Part shown: one piece after another, positions 61,810 to 64,000 of the stretch
Numbering within the stretch: position 1 is the first letter of the stretch
How the letters are laid out: each line of letters begins with the position of its first letter
Source: Ectocarpus siliculosus
Taxonomy: Eukaryota; Sar; Phaeophyceae; Ectocarpales; Ectocarpaceae
Direction: 5' to 3'
Assembly (NCBI GenBank): GCA_000310025.1
Contig: FN649736.1
Span: 2,136,638-2,200,637 of the forward strand
DNA length: 64,000 nucleotides
The notes under the pieces: model-generated
Databases searched by the model: none
The model's input: the letters and a program-made list of their open reading frames with translations, nothing else
What the model was told of the DNA's origin: nothing
Translations under genes and position numbers: made by a program

Positions 61810-62208
61810 GGGGCTCCGAATATGTGCCGTCTTGTGAATGTAGACATCCTCTTCCGTCTTTGAGAAATCGAGCTCCGGGGGTATGTTATGCCACCTACGA
61901 AAGAAGAAACAACGTGCATCACGGGGGGTGACATTTTCTCAGCGTTAAGAAGCGCAGACACCAGCACTTCAACCAAGACGAACTAAAAATATCTTGAAAA
62001 TTGTCGCACAGGGGGGCGATACCAGGCGCTGGTGGCCGGGATTGCGATGGCAGGGGTGGGGTACGGGGGCTTTTACGCGCACCGGAGAGCAAGAGCTTAT
62101 CTGGACGAGCTGGGGCAGGAGGAGCTCAGGAGAAGAGATAAATTAACATCGAAAGGGCCCAAACAGGCGGACGGCGGGCCCAGTAAACGCTACCAGGAGC
62201 AGCGATAG
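60436..62208 (+). CDS. Tim17/22/23-like small membrane protein, 5' end uncertain
   Basis: The last three exons are well supported: 60988 or 60995 to 61101, 61526-61627 and 62012-62208, all phase 1 at their shared junctions, ending in TAG. They encode VFGTVLATYRGHSVPFYAAS, then LASLAFFG-TEALIRKARGD, GYAGAGLTTGMAM and VAGIAMAGVGYGGFYAHRRA, then a charged tail. Glycine-rich helices with a basic R..RGDKRDAL loop resemble the Tim17/Tim22/Tim23 superfamily (mitochondrial import, or complex I subunits such as NDUFA11). A possible upstream exon at about 60436-60511 (REWRALETASSSALRKHVV) would join through a poor donor (GTTCTA). No start codon was found. The family call is tentative. Confidence 0.55.
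61726..61806. repeat. (CAGA)n-(GA)n compound microsatellite
   Basis: Seven or so CAGA units pass into about 25 GA units, in the intron before the last exon of the Tim17-like gene. Confidence 0.95.
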
Positions 62209-62559
62209 CGCACCTAACAGAAAAAAAAATTGGACGGGGGTTGCTACGAGCTTTTGTGGATATTGCGTTTGGGTGTGTATTGACATCGCAAATGTCTTGA
62301 GTTGAGGCGGGGCGAAAGGCGGAGAGAGGTAGGTCATGACGGGTTTGAGGAAAGAGTATTCGTTTGTGTTGTACAATTCATTTGATTTTAACGTTTTCTT
62401 CAGTACGAAACTGGCGTTCGGTGCGTGTCATCTGTGTGCGGTAAGGAGAACCCTGCTGCTTAGATTTCTAGACCTGAGTCGGTGAGATCAGGAGCCGACC
62501 AGCTCTCTAACATGCTCCACAGGCAACCGGTTAAGTGCCTTCCACTTGTACTCTTTCAG

Positions 62560-62731
62560 CTACATTGTCGGGTGCGTAGTGCCTTTTGCACTGGTTCCCG
62601 CTGGAGTCATATCGGGTGGGGCTTTCTCCGGCGGTACTCCAACGGCGGTGTTGCTTGCAGGCCTGCCATATCCGAAACCTTGGTGGATGTTCTTTTTTGT
62701 GTCATTTTCGTATACTGGTACCTTTTTTTGG
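62560..62731 (+). CDS. Exon of an unidentified membrane protein
   Basis: A pyrimidine-rich acceptor (CTTGTACTCTTTCAG) opens 57 codons that end at a good donor (GTAAGT). The reading is hydrophobic throughout: YIVGCVVPFALVPAGVISGG, then LLAGLPYPKPWWMFFFVSF. That fits two membrane helices with a Gly-rich turn (SGGAFSGGTPT), vaguely like channel proteins, but no family can be named. It begins in phase 2 and ends in phase 0, so exons on both sides are missing from this call. It lies about 350 bases after the stop of the Tim17-like gene and is taken as a separate gene. Confidence 0.4.
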
Positions 62732-62739
62732 GTAAGTTA

Positions 62740-62840
62740 GCCCGTGACCACGGGAATCGACCGCGTCAAGTGTTAGACTATTATAGTACGGATAGAAGAA
62801 GACACTGGGCAGAGAGAACGGAACGGTTTTTAATGTGAAG

Positions 62841-62885
<45 letters not shown>

Positions 62886-64000
62886 GCATCGAATGCCGTT
62901 GCATGAGATCGATCCTCTCGGCCAGTTTGGAGTTGCAACTCCACCTTGTTCTTATTGCTCCCCCTCTGTCTTGGAAGAAGTCAGTGTCAGAAACATGTGC
63001 GCACGCTTGCGATCAACCCTCTTCGTGTGTACAGGTACAGAGCGGCTTCAACAAATTAGCTGTAGTTAATTGCTGCGGCACTCGAGGTATTTTTGTTTTT
63101 TTCGGAGGTGTGGAGTTCCTTGGAACTACAGTCACGCGATGCTGCGAGCAATGTTCGACAAAAAAGGTGCAGGCGGTTTATTGGGTACACGGCCTGAACA
63201 ATTTTTTCATGGCATCCTCCGAACCCGACACTGAATCTCTGGCTCTGGCTCTCTCTCGCTTCTGACATATACACATGTCTCACAACGCACACAACAACAG
63301 CAGCGTACAGCGCCTTGTTTTCCTCGCCGCTGGTGCTGATGCAGTGTTTCTTCCTTGTATTTTTGCGGCGCTCGTCGCGTGAATCGAGTAGTCATCCCAA
63401 CAAAAAATGGCTTTCTTACGGCCGATAATGTTTTTCAGTATTTTTTGTCGTTCCCTCTCGTTTGTACCAATACCGCCACCATTCTCCCCCCTACTAAACA
63501 CACTTGCTCTGTCCACAATCAAAACCCCACCGGTCCTTCCCTGCAGACGGACAGACAGGCACACGTGGCTTTTATTCGCGCAAACGCTCGTAAAGGCGCT
63601 TCAGCAGAACCACGCTGCTGATACGCATGCATACGAACCATCACCGACACCCCTGTTTGGATGATACCCGACAGGCAGAATCGTCTCCTCCAAAAAACAC
63701 CCCTTGCCTCCTCTCCTCAACTAACGAAAAAAGCACACAAAACAGAGACAAGACAAGCATAGTGAAAAAAAAAACGATGATGGTGTACATCAATCACGAA
63801 CAACAATAGAGCACATTGTTCTCACACACGAAACAGCAACAACAGCAAACCGGCGGGCGGTCTTCACTTATGCGCAACAAACCGCTAACCCCCCACACCC
63901 ACCCCGCAGAAAAAAAAAAAAAACGCTCCTAAATATCATATATGCATATCATAAATAACAATATCTGGGTTCGTTCGTTTACCGGATCGCGACGAGTGCT
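62740..64000. other. No further exon assured
   Basis: Contains an (ACA)n tract at 62839-62884. Frames at 62903-63265 and 63355-63664 are open but unrecognised. The continuation of the membrane-protein gene should lie here or beyond the window edge. Confidence 0.4.

Noticed and set aside
62560-62731. Call of the membrane exon as an aquaporin
   Set aside because: The GGAFSGGTPT turn only loosely resembles the NPA region; no NPA motif is present in this exon.

Overview
The window looks like nuclear DNA of an intron-rich stramenopile, most likely a brown alga of the Ectocarpus type. No prokaryotic signals (operons, Shine-Dalgarno spacing) are visible. Coding sequence comes as short exons of 40-450 bp with GT..AG borders, separated by longer introns rich in microsatellites. 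The strongest gene combines a lytic polysaccharide monooxygenase (LPMO) domain with WSC domains and a CBM1 cellulose-binding domain, which suits a walled stramenopile. The taxonomic call is inference. All gene models were joined by hand from reading frame, splice sites and intron phase.

Layout. 1-3.3 kb: no gene seen. 3.3-12.1 kb: decayed, partly inverted copies of the exons of the gene further right, including a near-palindrome of about 2 kb. 12.1-16.1 kb: no gene; tandem repeats. 16.1-26.5 kb (minus): a predicted secreted coiled-coil protein of unknown function, built from repeated exon pairs, with a nearly spacerless inverted repeat in one of its introns. 26.5-31.5 kb: no assured gene; a (GA)n tract, a short retroelement and a weak candidate locus. 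31.5-34.6 kb (minus): a broken relative of actin-related protein Arp4, interrupted and bordered by non-LTR retroelement copies. These copies, and a third at 27.6 kb, all sit in poly(C)/poly(G) tracts. 35-42.3 kb: no assured gene; one foldback-like inverted repeat. 42.4-57.9 kb (minus): the main gene, 25 exons and 1,556 codons. 60.4-62.2 kb (plus): the end of a small Tim17-like membrane protein. 62.6 kb: one exon of a further membrane protein.

The main gene encodes a secreted mosaic protein: signal peptide, LPMO catalytic domain, long Pro/Thr/Val linkers alternating with five copies of a cysteine-rich module, two WSC domains, a sixth cysteine module and a C-terminal CBM1. All 25 exon phases agree and the summed length is a multiple of three. 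Part of the gene was recently duplicated in tandem (about 3.1 kb, introns included), adding a cassette of linkers and cysteine modules. It is the most interesting item here: an apparent wall-polysaccharide oxidase that is still gaining modules.
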